A stretch of 64,000 bases of DNA, taken from Cognataquiflexum gelatinilyticum (GTDB lineage Bacteria; Bacteroidota; Bacteroidia; Cytophagales; Cyclobacteriaceae). Shown here piece by piece: positions 8,749 through 17,422 of this stretch (the stretch's first letter is position 1; the number at the start of each line of letters is the position of its first letter). The notes below the pieces were generated by a model, which searched no databases, was not told the origin of the DNA, and was given only the letters and a program-made list of their open reading frames with translations. Where the stretch lies: the NCBI RefSeq assembly GCF_024813435.1, contig NZ_JANAEZ010000004.1, positions 186,001-250,000 of the forward strand, read 5' to 3'. The position numbers and the translations under genes were made by a program.

Positions 8749-9258
8749 TTAGGTTTGATTATTTAAATATTCTGTGATGGAAAATTTGGGTTTGGCGATA
8801 GCCACCCTTCCTGAACGGGAAAATTCCAAGAGGTTAAATGGTTTCAAAATTTCAAGCAAAGCCTGTGTGTCTTCTTTGTGACCTGTAAACTCCAGTACAA
8901 CAAATTCTTTTTCAGCAGCAATGATATGTGCGTTGAATTGTCTGATGACTCTTTCTAGCCCAGGATCCAAACTCTCGATCGGAATTTTGTACAATGCGAT
9001 TTCCTGATATACCACTTCATCATCCATGAAATAATACACCTTGATCACATCCACTACTTTTTCAATTTGCTTGGAAAGCTGTATAATTTGCTCATCTGTC
9101 ACGGTGACCTCAATGGTGATTTTATGAATACCATCAAGGCGGCTCTCTGATGCAGTCAAAGCATCAATGTTTATTCCCCTTCTTGTGAAAATAATCGTGA
9201 TGCGGTTTAGAATCCCGATAAAATTTTCTGTATATACTAATATGGTGTAGCGGTTCAT
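8749..9258 (-). CDS. ilvN: Acetolactate synthase small (regulatory) subunit
   Basis: The regulatory subunit that stimulates IlvB and confers valine feedback inhibition. It has 169 residues. An N-terminal ACT domain (YTILVYTENFIGILNRITIIFTRRGINIDALT) covers roughly residues 1-75, followed by the C-terminal ALS_ss domain (FVVLEFTGHKEDTQALLEIL). It lies 16 nt after ilvB, the usual partner order. Confidence 0.94.
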   Translation of the reverse strand: MNRYTILVYTENFIGILNRITIIFTRRGINIDALTASESRLDGIHKITIEVTVTDEQIIQLSKQIEKVVDVIKVYYFMDDEVVYQEIALYKIPIESLDPGLERVIRQFNAHIIAAEKEFVVLEFTGHKEDTQALLEILKPFNLLEFSRSGRVAIAKPKFSITEYLNNQT

Positions 9259-9274
9259 AAATTCAATTTCAGTC

Positions 9275-10957
9275 CTAACTTAATCTTACCTCTTCTACCG
9301 AACAACCAGTAGCAATCATCGGGAAAACATTGTCTTCTTTCTCCACCACAACCTCAAGAAAGAATGGTCCTTCATGTAAAATCATCTGAGCTACTGCATC
9401 TTTCAATTCTTCTCTTTCGGTCACTTTTACAGCTTTGAGCTTGTATGCTTCCGCAATTTTTACAAAGTCAGGATTTTCAAGCTCCGTAAAAGAATATCTT
9501 TTATCAAAGAAGAGTTGCTGCCACTGTCTCACCATTCCGAGATAATTGTTGTTAAGTAGGACAACTTTAACGGGGGCCTTGGTCTGCATGATAGTTCCAA
9601 ATTCCTGTATGGTCATCTGTATCCCGCCATCTCCGACCACACAGATAACCTGTCTTTTGTAATCATGTAATTGTGCCCCCAAGGCTGCAGGAAGTGCAAA
9701 GCCCATAGTTCCCAAGCCTCCTGAGGTAACTTGTGTTCTGGATTCTTTGTAATTATAATATCTCCAGGAGATCATTTGGTGCTGACCAACGTCTGTCACG
9801 AGAATGGCGTTTTCATCCTTGAACTGATTGATCAATTGAATGACTTCTCCCATATGCAAGCCACCATGGGTAGATTCCAAATCGTAAGACATGACGGCAG
9901 CTTTCTCCTCTTTATCCAATTCCCTGAATTTCTGGATCCATTCACTGTGGGTATTGGAATTTACAGCATCGGTCAATAAAGGTAAACTGGTCTTACAATC
10001 CCCCAAAACCGGAACTGCACATTTCACATTTTTATCAATCTCCGATGGATCCAATTCCAAATGGACTACTTGTGCTTGCTTTGCATATCGCTTCAAGTCA
10101 CCGGTAACCCTGTCATCAAACCTCATTCCGATGGCTATCAACACATCGCATTGATTGGTCAAAAGATTCGGTGCATAGTTACCATGCATGCCTAATTTCC
10201 CGACATAACAAGGATGATCTTGAGAAATAGCTCCAGAACCAAGCAAGGTGGAAGCAGCGGGGATTCCGGATTTATCCAAAAACTCTTTCAGCTCCTTTTC
10301 GGCGTTGGCAAGGATTACTCCCTGTCCATACAGTACGTATGGTCTTTTTGCGTCATTGATCAGCTGAGCTGCCGCAGCAATGGCTGTCGGATTGATTGTA
10401 ACATATGGCCTATATGATCTGATTCCCAAACAAGGTTCATAATTGAATTCACCAAACTCTACCTGTGCATTTTTGGTGATGTCCACCAATACTGGTCCCG
10501 GCCTCCCACTTTTGGCAATATGAAAAGCCTTGGCAATGGCAGGTGCAATATCCTCCACCCTTCTGACCTGAATGTTCCATTTGGTACCCGGCATGGATAG
10601 ACCGATCACGTCAGTCTCCTGAAAAGCATCTGAACCCAATAGATGGGCAGCTACCTGTCCTGTAATGCAGACTAGAGGGGTGCTGTCGATTTGAGCATCA
10701 GCCAGACCGGTTATCAAGTTGGTGGCGCCGGGACCTGAAGTTGCAAGTACGACTCCTACTTTTCCTGAAACCCGTGCATAACCCTGAGCGGCATGGATCG
10801 CTCCCTGCTCGTGACGTGTCAGCACATGCTTGATCTGATCGCTATAATCATACAAAGCATCATAAACCGGCATAATTGCTCCACCGGGATAACCGAAGAT
10901 GAATTCTGCATTTTCGGCGATCAAGGATCTCACTACGATGTCTGCTCCTCTAATCAT
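9275..10957 (-). CDS. ilvB: Acetolactate synthase large (catalytic) subunit
   Basis: A thiamine-diphosphate enzyme that joins two pyruvates to acetolactate, or pyruvate with 2-oxobutyrate to acetohydroxybutyrate. It has 560 residues with three domains: the N-terminal PYR domain with FGYPGGAIMPVYDAL and the cofactor-activating Glu in TRHEQGAIHAAQGYAR, a central domain, and the PP domain with GDGGIQMTIQEFGTI...NNNYLGMVRQW. It follows ilvD by 19 nt. Both of its products are needed for the three amino acids this operon appears to make. Confidence 0.96.
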   Translation of the reverse strand: MIRGADIVVRSLIAENAEFIFGYPGGAIMPVYDALYDYSDQIKHVLTRHEQGAIHAAQGYARVSGKVGVVLATSGPGATNLITGLADAQIDSTPLVCITGQVAAHLLGSDAFQETDVIGLSMPGTKWNIQVRRVEDIAPAIAKAFHIAKSGRPGPVLVDITKNAQVEFGEFNYEPCLGIRSYRPYVTINPTAIAAAAQLINDAKRPYVLYGQGVILANAEKELKEFLDKSGIPAASTLLGSGAISQDHPCYVGKLGMHGNYAPNLLTNQCDVLIAIGMRFDDRVTGDLKRYAKQAQVVHLELDPSEIDKNVKCAVPVLGDCKTSLPLLTDAVNSNTHSEWIQKFRELDKEEKAAVMSYDLESTHGGLHMGEVIQLINQFKDENAILVTDVGQHQMISWRYYNYKESRTQVTSGGLGTMGFALPAALGAQLHDYKRQVICVVGDGGIQMTIQEFGTIMQTKAPVKVVLLNNNYLGMVRQWQQLFFDKRYSFTELENPDFVKIAEAYKLKAVKVTEREELKDAVAQMILHEGPFFLEVVVEKEDNVFPMIATGCSVEEVRLS

Positions 10958-10976
10958 AGAATTTGATGATTTTAAA

Positions 10977-12653
10977 TTACTTATCAGTCACACATCCTTC
11001 CGAAGCGGAGGACACGAGTTTATTATATTTTTTTAGTGTACCCTGAAGGTCACTCAAATCCTTATTTTTCCAATTCTTCTTCCTTTCCGCCATTTCAGCA
11101 TCACTGACCGCACAGCTCAAAGTCAATGAATCCGCATCAATGGTAATGATATCGCCATTTTGAAGAAGACCAATAGGTCCTCCTGAATAGGCTTCGGGCG
11201 TCACATGTCCAACCACAAATCCGTGCGTTCCACCTGAGAATCTTCCGTCAGTGATCAATGCCACATCTGAACCCAAACCTGCTCCGATAATCATGGATGT
11301 AGGCTTGAGCATTTCAGGCATTCCCGGTCCACCTTTGGGACCTATATAGCGGATAACAATAACTTCACCTTTGTTTACCAATTTATTTTTGATCCCTTCA
11401 TTTGCTTCCAATTCAGAATCAAAAACACGGGCAGGTCCTGTGAATGATTTTCCTTCTTTTCCTGTGATTTTGGCAACAGCCCCTTCAGGAGCAAGATTTC
11501 CTTTCAAAATGCAGAGGTGTCCGGTTTCTTTCAAGGGAGTTTCCAATGGATGAATGACATTCACCATAGAAGGAATAACAGGGTCAATATCTGCAAGATT
11601 TTCAGCGACAGTTTTGCCTGTCACAGTCATGCAGTCGCCATGAAGCATGCCATTATTCAATAAATATTTCATAAAAGCAGGTAATCCACCCTGCTCGAAT
11701 AAATCTTCCATTAGGAATTTACCTGAAGGTTTGAAATCGCCCAAAAGCGGGGTTTCATGATTTACTCTTTCAAAGTCGGCCAAGGTAAAGTCCACTCCGG
11801 CAGTTTTGGCAATGGCCAAGATATGCAATACCGCATTGGTACTTCCACCCAGCGCAACTGCTACCCTGACAGCATTTTCAAGACTTTTCTTGGTGACAAT
11901 ATCTTTTGGCTTGATATCTCTCTCTAAAAGAATGGTCAAATATTTGGATATATTCTTGCACTCTGCGACTTTTTCATCTGCTGTAGCAGGTGTCGATGAG
12001 CTGTATGGCAATGACATGCCCATGGCTTCAATGGCCGAGGACATGGTATTGGCTGTATACATCCCTCCGCAGGCACCTGCACCCGGACATGCATTTTCAA
12101 TGACACCCTGATAATCCCGATCGCTGAGTTCACCTTTTACCCTTTTGCCATAGGCTTCAAAGGCAGATACGATGTTCAATTTTTCTCCTTTGTAATTTCC
12201 GGAACGAATAGTCCCACCATAAACCATAATGGAAGGTCTGTTGATCCTCAGCATCCCCATAATGGCTCCCGGCATGTTTTTATCACAGCCGGCCACTGCG
12301 ACACAGGCATCAAAAGAATGGCCAAGGATAAATGATTCGATGGAATCGGCAATGATCTCTCTCGACACCAATGAATACCGCATCCCGGAAGTTCCCATAG
12401 AAATCCCATCAGAAATCCCGATGGTATTAAAAACCAAACCGGTCAGACCATGAGCTCTTGTAGCTTCCTTGATCAGACCGGCAAAGTCATTGAGGTGCAT
12501 ATTGCAGGGGTTACTTTCATAGCCACAACTAGCTATCCCTACAAAAGGCTGATTCATCTGTTTATCAGACATTCCCGTAGCATATAGCATGGCTTTTCCT
12601 GCGGGATGTTCTTCATTCTGACTGATTTCCCAACTGTGTTTTTTCAAACTCAT
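10977..12653 (-). CDS. ilvD: Dihydroxy-acid dehydratase
   Basis: IlvD dehydrates 2,3-dihydroxyisovalerate and 2,3-dihydroxy-3-methylvalerate to the keto acids of valine and isoleucine. It has 558 residues, the normal size. The Fe-S cysteines are in IASCGYESNPCNMHL, AVAGCDKNMPGAIMG and CPGAGACGGMYTANTMSSAIEAMGMSLPYS, all intact. It is the first structural gene of the operon, and its start lies about 28 nt past the attenuator T-run. A second IlvD/Edd paralogue in the window (28109-29824) belongs to a sugar-acid branch, not to this pathway. Confidence 0.97.
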   Translation of the reverse strand: MSLKKHSWEISQNEEHPAGKAMLYATGMSDKQMNQPFVGIASCGYESNPCNMHLNDFAGLIKEATRAHGLTGLVFNTIGISDGISMGTSGMRYSLVSREIIADSIESFILGHSFDACVAVAGCDKNMPGAIMGMLRINRPSIMVYGGTIRSGNYKGEKLNIVSAFEAYGKRVKGELSDRDYQGVIENACPGAGACGGMYTANTMSSAIEAMGMSLPYSSSTPATADEKVAECKNISKYLTILLERDIKPKDIVTKKSLENAVRVAVALGGSTNAVLHILAIAKTAGVDFTLADFERVNHETPLLGDFKPSGKFLMEDLFEQGGLPAFMKYLLNNGMLHGDCMTVTGKTVAENLADIDPVIPSMVNVIHPLETPLKETGHLCILKGNLAPEGAVAKITGKEGKSFTGPARVFDSELEANEGIKNKLVNKGEVIVIRYIGPKGGPGMPEMLKPTSMIIGAGLGSDVALITDGRFSGGTHGFVVGHVTPEAYSGGPIGLLQNGDIITIDADSLTLSCAVSDAEMAERKKNWKNKDLSDLQGTLKKYNKLVSSASEGCVTDK

Positions 12654-12680
12654 GGTTACTTCAGGTTGGTTTAATAGGTT

Positions 12681-12711
12681 TATAAAAAAAGTGCCCCATC
12701 ATCTGAGGCAC
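12681..12711 (-). terminator. Attenuator terminator in the ilv leader
   Basis: Read on the minus strand, GTGCCTC (12711-12705) pairs with GGGGCAC (12697-12691) around a 7-nt loop and is followed by seven T residues (12690-12684), an intrinsic terminator upstream of ilvD. Its 5' arm, GTGCCTCAG (12711-12703), is the exact complement of CTGAGGCAC (12753-12745) at the stop codon of the leader peptide. Termination and antitermination structures are therefore mutually exclusive. Confidence 0.88.
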
Positions 12712-12753
12712 TTAACATTGTATGGTTGTAGGTCAAATATGTCAGTGCCTCAG
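12703..12753 (-). promoter_or_regulatory. Antiterminator pairing of the ilv attenuator
   Basis: The 9-nt segment CTGAGGCAC (12753-12745) overlaps the leader-peptide stop codon and is perfectly complementary to GTGCCTCAG (12711-12703), the 5' arm of the terminator. If the ribosome stalls on the Ile/Leu codons, 12753-12745 is exposed and the antiterminator can form. If it reaches the stop codon it covers that segment and the terminator forms. The pairing is seen in the sequence; the regulation is inferred from classical amino-acid operon attenuation. Confidence 0.85.
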
Positions 12754-12806
12754 TATTTATTACAAATGAGAATAATAAAGCTTAGAGGAGTGACTATTTG
12801 AAACAT
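12750..12806 (-). CDS. ilv operon leader peptide (18 residues)
   Basis: A short frame ATG...TGA encodes MFQIVTPLSFIILICNKY, in which eight of 18 residues are Ile, Val or Leu (I4, V5, L8, I11, I12, L13, I14 and the run IILI), the regulatory amino acids of the downstream operon. It lies about 30 nt downstream of a good promoter candidate, and its stop codon is embedded in the antiterminator strand, as expected for ribosome-mediated attenuation. There is no Shine-Dalgarno sequence, as is common in Bacteroidota. Confidence 0.85.
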   Translation of the reverse strand: MFQIVTPLSFIILICNKY

Positions 12807-12840
12807 GTGGTGTGGTTCTTTTTTCTTGGCTAATGTGCTA

Positions 12841-12872
12841 CAATATTAAACCTCTATTTCCAGAGATACAAT
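12841..12872 (-). promoter_or_regulatory. Candidate promoter of the ilv-leu operon
   Basis: On the minus strand ATTG (12872-12869) and TAATATTG (12848-12841) are 20 nt apart, close to the Bacteroidota housekeeping consensus TTTG-N19-21-TAnnTTTG (one mismatch in each box). The predicted start would be near 12834, giving a leader RNA that begins about 28 nt before the leader-peptide ATG. The rest of 12873-13297 is AT-rich with no convincing gene. Confidence 0.55.
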
Positions 12873-13297
12873 ATTTAATTTCAATTTTTATGGTAAACAT
12901 ATATTTATAATGAATGAAAAAGTTTTATATATAGTATTATATTCTGCAAATATTTCATTTATAAAACTTTTACCTATCCTGAACTCATATTTATTCACAA
13001 ATCAAAAGAATGTATCGATTTCACATATCTTTAACCAAAAGCTATTTTTCTTGGTTTTTTTTCAAAAGAAAAATAATCATATATCAAATTCAACAATGGA
13101 TATGGATAATTGCTATTCAACTATCAATAGGATAATAAATGTAACCTGTTTGATTTTGATGATTTACAGATGGAATTCGTAAATATCCGGTTCAAAAATT
13201 TTTCAAAGAACAATCCATATCTTCCATTTCAATTTTTAATTCTAATTTCAAAGCTGAATCATTGATACTGAATTTATCAAAACATCCTTATTTTACC

Positions 13298-14104
13298 ATG
13301 ATTTCATTTCCAAATGCCAAAATCAACTTAGGTCTACATATTACCGCCAAAAGAAAGGACGGATACCACGACATCGAAACGTGCATGGTCCCGGTTCCTC
13401 TTTATGATGCCTTGGAAATTATATTGGCCAACAAGACAGTGTTTGACACTTCCGGGATTGCTATTCCCGGTGAGGAAAAAGACAACCTGATATTGAAAGC
13501 ACTAAAAATCCTTAGAAAGGATTTTAACGACCTGCCACCTGTACACATTCATCTGCACAAAAACATACCTATGGGTGCGGGTCTTGGCGGCGGTTCAGCC
13601 GATGCAGCTTTTGCGCTGACGCTGATGAACAACCTCTTTGACCTCCATCTGGAAAACTGGTTTTTGGAAGACTATGCAGCACAACTTGGAAGTGACTGCG
13701 CTTTTTTTATCGACAATACTCCAAAAATCGCAATAGGCCGAGGCGAAATCATGGAGCCTGTCGAAGTAGACCTGAAAGGTAACCATCTTTTGCTAGTCAA
13801 GCCTCCTATCCATATCGGCACCAAAGAGGCCTATGCAGGCGTAAATCCCAAGAAACCTGAGAAAGACCTTGCTCACATCCTAAAGGATAAAACTGTTTGG
13901 AAAACCGAGCTGCAAAATGATTTTGAGAAAAGTATCTTTCCGAAATATCCTGAATTGGCAGCTATCAAAAAATCCTTGTACGATATGGGCGCATACTACG
14001 CCGCGATGTCCGGTTCCGGTTCTACATTGTTTGGATTATTTGATCAAAAACCTGAACCAAAAGAATGGGACAAGGAATATTTTGTTTTTGAAGGGGAAAT
14101 GTAA
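13298..14104 (+). CDS. ispE: 4-diphosphocytidyl-2-C-methyl-D-erythritol kinase
   Basis: IspE phosphorylates the 2-hydroxyl of CDP-methylerythritol in the non-mevalonate isoprenoid pathway. It is a GHMP kinase: the N-terminal strand MISFPNAKINLGLHITAKRKDGYHDIET and the phosphate-binding glycine loop PMGAGLGGGSADAA are both typical, as is the late AAMSGSGSTLFGLF motif. The start is the ATG at 13298. A TTG at 13262 would add twelve residues before the conserved first strand, so it is rejected. Length is 268 residues. It is monocistronic, downstream of the ilv leader region on the other strand. Confidence 0.94.
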   Translation: MISFPNAKINLGLHITAKRKDGYHDIETCMVPVPLYDALEIILANKTVFDTSGIAIPGEEKDNLILKALKILRKDFNDLPPVHIHLHKNIPMGAGLGGGSADAAFALTLMNNLFDLHLENWFLEDYAAQLGSDCAFFIDNTPKIAIGRGEIMEPVEVDLKGNHLLLVKPPIHIGTKEAYAGVNPKKPEKDLAHILKDKTVWKTELQNDFEKSIFPKYPELAAIKKSLYDMGAYYAAMSGSGSTLFGLFDQKPEPKEWDKEYFVFEGEM

Positions 14105-14165
14105 ATTGAGAAAAAATTTAAAGACTTTGGATTGTCTTCAAATCCAACTTGTACCCCGTTTTGGG

Positions 14166-15083
14166 CTAGGTTCCCAACATTCTCTTTGGCATTCTTCTTT
14201 TTAGAATGTAATTGTAAATCGGATAGATCAGCACTGAAATCAAGATAATCAAAGTCCCATAGTAGAAACCCGAAGTCATTTTTTCCTTTTCTCCCAAAAT
14301 CAAAACTGCCAGGATAATCCCATAAACAGGTTCAAGATTTACAGTCAGGTTAACCGTAAAGGCTGTAATCCTCCGCATCAATTCCACCGAAACAGAAAAG
14401 GCATATACTGTACAAATGCCGCTTAAGATCAACAGCCACAACCAATCCATCGGTGCAGGGATCAGCTGTAGTCCATTTTCAGCAAAGAAAAAAGCATAGA
14501 CCGGAAGCATCATGAATGCAAAAACACAGGCTCCAAACATTTCATAAAAAGTCAGTACATAAGGATCATGCCTTTTGGTAAGTCTTCCATTGATAACTGA
14601 AAATAAGGCTCCCATCAATGCTGACCCTATAGCCATAGACAATCCCAACCAATACCCCCACTCAAACCTGAAAATCACATAGATCCCCGATATCACAAGC
14701 AGACCCAAAAAAACCTCAAATCCTTTGATCTTTTTTTTGTTGATGATAGGCTCTAGAAATGCCGTCCAAAGGGAAGTTGTCGCCATGCCGGCCAAGCAAA
14801 CTGAAGCCGTAGAAACCCTTGCCGCCCAGAAAAACAGAATCCAATGGATAGAAATGAGGAAGCCTGTACCAATAATTTTGATCAATTCGGATTTAGAAAC
14901 CCTGATGGAGGTTTTCTTCCAAAGGAAAATCAGGCCAAGCATGGCAGATGCAATAAGTGTCCTGTAAAACACCAACTCTACCGATGCGATACTTATCAAA
15001 ACCCCAAGAATGGCAGTAATGCTCCAAATAGCCACAATAAAATGAAGCATGAGGTAATCCTTAATGCCTGAATTTCCTATCAT
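14166..15083 (-). CDS. EamA/DMT-superfamily transporter
   Basis: A 305-residue integral inner-membrane protein with about ten hydrophobic segments in two EamA-type halves, the drug/metabolite transporter architecture (RhaT/YdcZ-like). The second half shows the family-typical LEPVYGIILAVLILGEK just before the last two membrane helices. The substrate cannot be read from sequence. The ATG at 15083 follows the lptG stop by one base, so the two are almost certainly co-transcribed with tgt upstream; a TTG within lptG (15128) is rejected as start. Confidence 0.85.
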   Translation of the reverse strand: MIGNSGIKDYLMLHFIVAIWSITAILGVLISIASVELVFYRTLIASAMLGLIFLWKKTSIRVSKSELIKIIGTGFLISIHWILFFWAARVSTASVCLAGMATTSLWTAFLEPIINKKKIKGFEVFLGLLVISGIYVIFRFEWGYWLGLSMAIGSALMGALFSVINGRLTKRHDPYVLTFYEMFGACVFAFMMLPVYAFFFAENGLQLIPAPMDWLWLLILSGICTVYAFSVSVELMRRITAFTVNLTVNLEPVYGIILAVLILGEKEKMTSGFYYGTLIILISVLIYPIYNYILKRRMPKRMLGT

Positions 15084-15084
15084 A

Positions 15085-16158
15085 TTACCTTGGCACAGTT
15101 TTATACAAAACCAATCCTGTAGCCGCAAAAACTATATTTGGAATCCAGACTGCTAAAATCGGATAGGCCGTCCCCGCTTCTGCAAAAGTCCTTGAAAGCA
15201 AAAAGAGGATGATGTAAACAAATGCCAACATGAATCCCAAAGCGATCTGAAAACCTGATCCGCCCCTAGTCTTTTTGGCTGAAACAATCACCCCGATAAA
15301 CGTCAAAATCACTGCCGCAAATGGCGACATAAACCGGACGTATTTTTCAATTTTGTAAAAGTTGACATTGTCAGCTCCCCTTTCTTCCAGTACCTTAATT
15401 TGCCTGTTTAATGCCGGAAGTTTTAGTGTCTCATGGTGATTGATCGGCAAGTCGAAGTCATTGGGAGTGATAGAAAGCAAAGTATCCAAAGATTCGCCTA
15501 CAGTATAATACTCTCCACCTTCGTGAAGCACCCTCATCCTCCAGTTTTTGGCTGACCATGAATTAATTGCGGTATCCCAGACAATCCTGTCAGCTGACAG
15601 CTTGGCAACCAACTTTCCCTCCCGGATTTCTTCCAAAGTAAAATTATAACCCGTATTGCCTGAGGTATAATATCTTGATATATAAGCATAAACATCAGGA
15701 GCCACTTTGATATGGATATTCTGTTGGGTAAAAAATTTGTCATCCTCCAACCACCTCGATTTGAATTCAGTAACACCCGCAGTTGCTCCCGGAAGAATCC
15801 ATCCATTCATCAGAAAACTTACAATTCCGATCATAGAAGCAGAAAAAAGAAAAGGGAAAAGCATCCTCACGAAACTTGTTCCACTGCTCAAAATGGCAAC
15901 AATCTCAGTTCTTCCTGCCATTTTGGAAGTAATGAAAATAACAGAAATAAATACTGTAATCGGGGTCAAAAGATTATTCAAGTAAAGTCCATAGTTACCC
16001 AGATAAACAAGGATATCTTTTGCAGGGACTTTATTACGGATAAAAGCATCGTTTTTCTCGGTGAAGTCCAACACCAATACAATCATGATCAGCATCAAAA
16101 CCACAAAGAAATAGGTTTTGAGAAAATCTTTGATGATGAGCTTATCGAGAATTTTCAT
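15085..16158 (-). CDS. lptG: LptF/LptG-family permease (YjgP/YjgQ)
   Basis: An inner-membrane component of the lipopolysaccharide export ABC transporter LptB2FG. It has 357 residues with the family architecture: three N-terminal membrane helices (roughly residues 12-32, 53-75 and 98-120), a large periplasmic beta-jellyroll-like region, and three C-terminal helices ending at the terminus. MKILDKLIIKDFLKTYFFVVLMLIMIVLVLDF is the usual start. Only one permease gene is here, so it could be LptF or LptG; the LptG label is by general resemblance. It starts 2 nt after the tgt stop. Confidence 0.85.
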   Translation of the reverse strand: MKILDKLIIKDFLKTYFFVVLMLIMIVLVLDFTEKNDAFIRNKVPAKDILVYLGNYGLYLNNLLTPITVFISVIFITSKMAGRTEIVAILSSGTSFVRMLFPFLFSASMIGIVSFLMNGWILPGATAGVTEFKSRWLEDDKFFTQQNIHIKVAPDVYAYISRYYTSGNTGYNFTLEEIREGKLVAKLSADRIVWDTAINSWSAKNWRMRVLHEGGEYYTVGESLDTLLSITPNDFDLPINHHETLKLPALNRQIKVLEERGADNVNFYKIEKYVRFMSPFAAVILTFIGVIVSAKKTRGGSGFQIALGFMLAFVYIILFLLSRTFAEAGTAYPILAVWIPNIVFAATGLVLYKTVPR

Positions 16159-16160
16159 GT

Positions 16161-17291
16161 TTAAAGTCTTCTACTCACTTTTTCGACCATTTCTGTTTTC
16201 CATATTGCAAATTCACCGGACTTGATTTTTTCCCTAGCCTGACCTACCAGCCATAAATAAAAAGCAAGGTTATGGATACTTGCAATCTGTGCAGCCAAAA
16301 TCTCCTTTCCGATCACAAGGTGTCTCAGATATGCTTTGGAATAAAAAGTACTAACGTAGGAATTGATATTTGGGTCAATGGGACTGAAATCTTCCTTCCA
16401 TCTTTCATTTTTGATATTGATGATCCCTTCAGATGTGAAAAGCATGCCGTTTCTTGCGTTTCTTGTCGGCATGACACAGTCAAACATGTCGATGCCCAAG
16501 GCTATCCCTTCAAGGATATTGGCAGGTGTACCAACCCCCATGAGGTATCTAGGCTTGTCTTTTGGCAAAATATCCGTGACCATGTCTGTCATCTCATACA
16601 TCATTTCCACAGGTTCTCCCACCGATAGACCTCCGATGGCATTCCCTTCCCGTTCGCAGGAAGCAACAAATTCCGCAGACTGTTTTCTCAAATCTTTGAA
16701 GACACTTCCCTGTATTATCGGGAAAAGTGTCTGATTATACCCGTACACACCCTCAGTACTATCAAATCTATCGATACATCTTTTTAGCCACCTATGCGTC
16801 AGGTCCATAGATTTGCGGGCATAAGAATAATCACAAGGATATGGTGGACATTCGTCAAAAGCCATGATGATATCCGCTCCGATGATCCGCTGAATATCCA
16901 TCACTCCTTCGGGGGTGAAGGTATGTTTGGATCCGTCAATATGTGATTTGAATATGGCCCCTTCCTCAGTCAGCTTTCTGTTTGCCGCCAATGAAAACAC
17001 CTGATATCCTCCCGAATCAGTCAAAATCGGCTTATTCCAACCGTTGAATTTGTGGAGTCCTCCTACTTTTCGAAGTACATCTAAGCCAGGCCTGAGGTAA
17101 AGATGATAGGTATTTCCCAGGATAATCTGGGCTTTAATGTCATACATTAATTCCCGCTGATGAACAGCCTTGACCGAACCAGCCGTACCCACAGGCATAA
17201 AAATAGGGGTTTCTATATCCCCATGGTCAGTTTTGAGTAATCCTGCCCTTGCTTTGCTATTTGGGTCTGTGGCTTCTAATCTGAATTTCAT
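16161..17291 (-). CDS. tgt: tRNA-guanine(34) transglycosylase lacking the zinc cysteines
   Basis: Tgt exchanges guanine 34 in GUN-anticodon tRNAs for the queuosine precursor preQ1. The 376-residue protein has the barrel motifs MPVGTAGSVKAV, ILGNTYHLYLRPG, LTDSGGYQVFSL (catalytic Asp), DIIMAFDECPPYP and VMPTRNARNG (nucleophile region). The C-terminal zinc site, normally CxCxxC plus His, reads DPNINSYVSTFYSKAYLRHL here: all three Cys are replaced, while the His in IASIHNLAFY is retained. The same zinc-less form is, as I recall, usual in Bacteroidota. The start at the ATG 17291 is preferred to a GTG at 17354, which lies in the promoter. Confidence 0.93.
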   Translation of the reverse strand: MKFRLEATDPNSKARAGLLKTDHGDIETPIFMPVGTAGSVKAVHQRELMYDIKAQIILGNTYHLYLRPGLDVLRKVGGLHKFNGWNKPILTDSGGYQVFSLAANRKLTEEGAIFKSHIDGSKHTFTPEGVMDIQRIIGADIIMAFDECPPYPCDYSYARKSMDLTHRWLKRCIDRFDSTEGVYGYNQTLFPIIQGSVFKDLRKQSAEFVASCEREGNAIGGLSVGEPVEMMYEMTDMVTDILPKDKPRYLMGVGTPANILEGIALGIDMFDCVMPTRNARNGMLFTSEGIINIKNERWKEDFSPIDPNINSYVSTFYSKAYLRHLVIGKEILAAQIASIHNLAFYLWLVGQAREKIKSGEFAIWKTEMVEKVSRRL

Positions 17292-17353
17292 TCTGTTTGA
17301 ATTTACCCCCAAAGCTTTATGCCGTCTAGGGATAGGTTCCCATTTTTGAATCA

Positions 17354-17361
17354 CAAAAATA
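17354..17361 (-). promoter_or_regulatory. Candidate -7 box for the tgt-lptG-transporter operon
   Basis: TATTTTTG (minus strand) matches TAnnTTTG exactly. An upstream TTTG is about 24 nt away, slightly far. It places the transcription start near 17347, which rules out the GTG at 17354 as translation start of tgt. Confidence 0.45.
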
Positions 17362-17396
17362 TAAGCTTATTCTTAAATGAATGCTCAAATTGATTT

Positions 17397-17404
17397 TATA
17401 TTTG
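17397..17404 (+). promoter_or_regulatory. Candidate -7 box for the GT2-sigma operon
   Basis: TATATTTG followed by CCCC matches the Bacteroidota TAnnTTTG box; no clear -33 element is seen. Transcription would start near 17411, so the ATG at 17381 is not translated and the one at 17423 is. Confidence 0.45.
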
Positions 17405-17422
17405 CCCCACAATAACAAGAGG

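Noticed and set aside
12910..13182. An open frame of 90 codons on the plus strand between the ilv leader and ispE.
   Set aside because: It is very AT-rich (Ile/Asn/Lys/Phe run), has no homologous look, no promoter, and lies in a low-complexity spacer.
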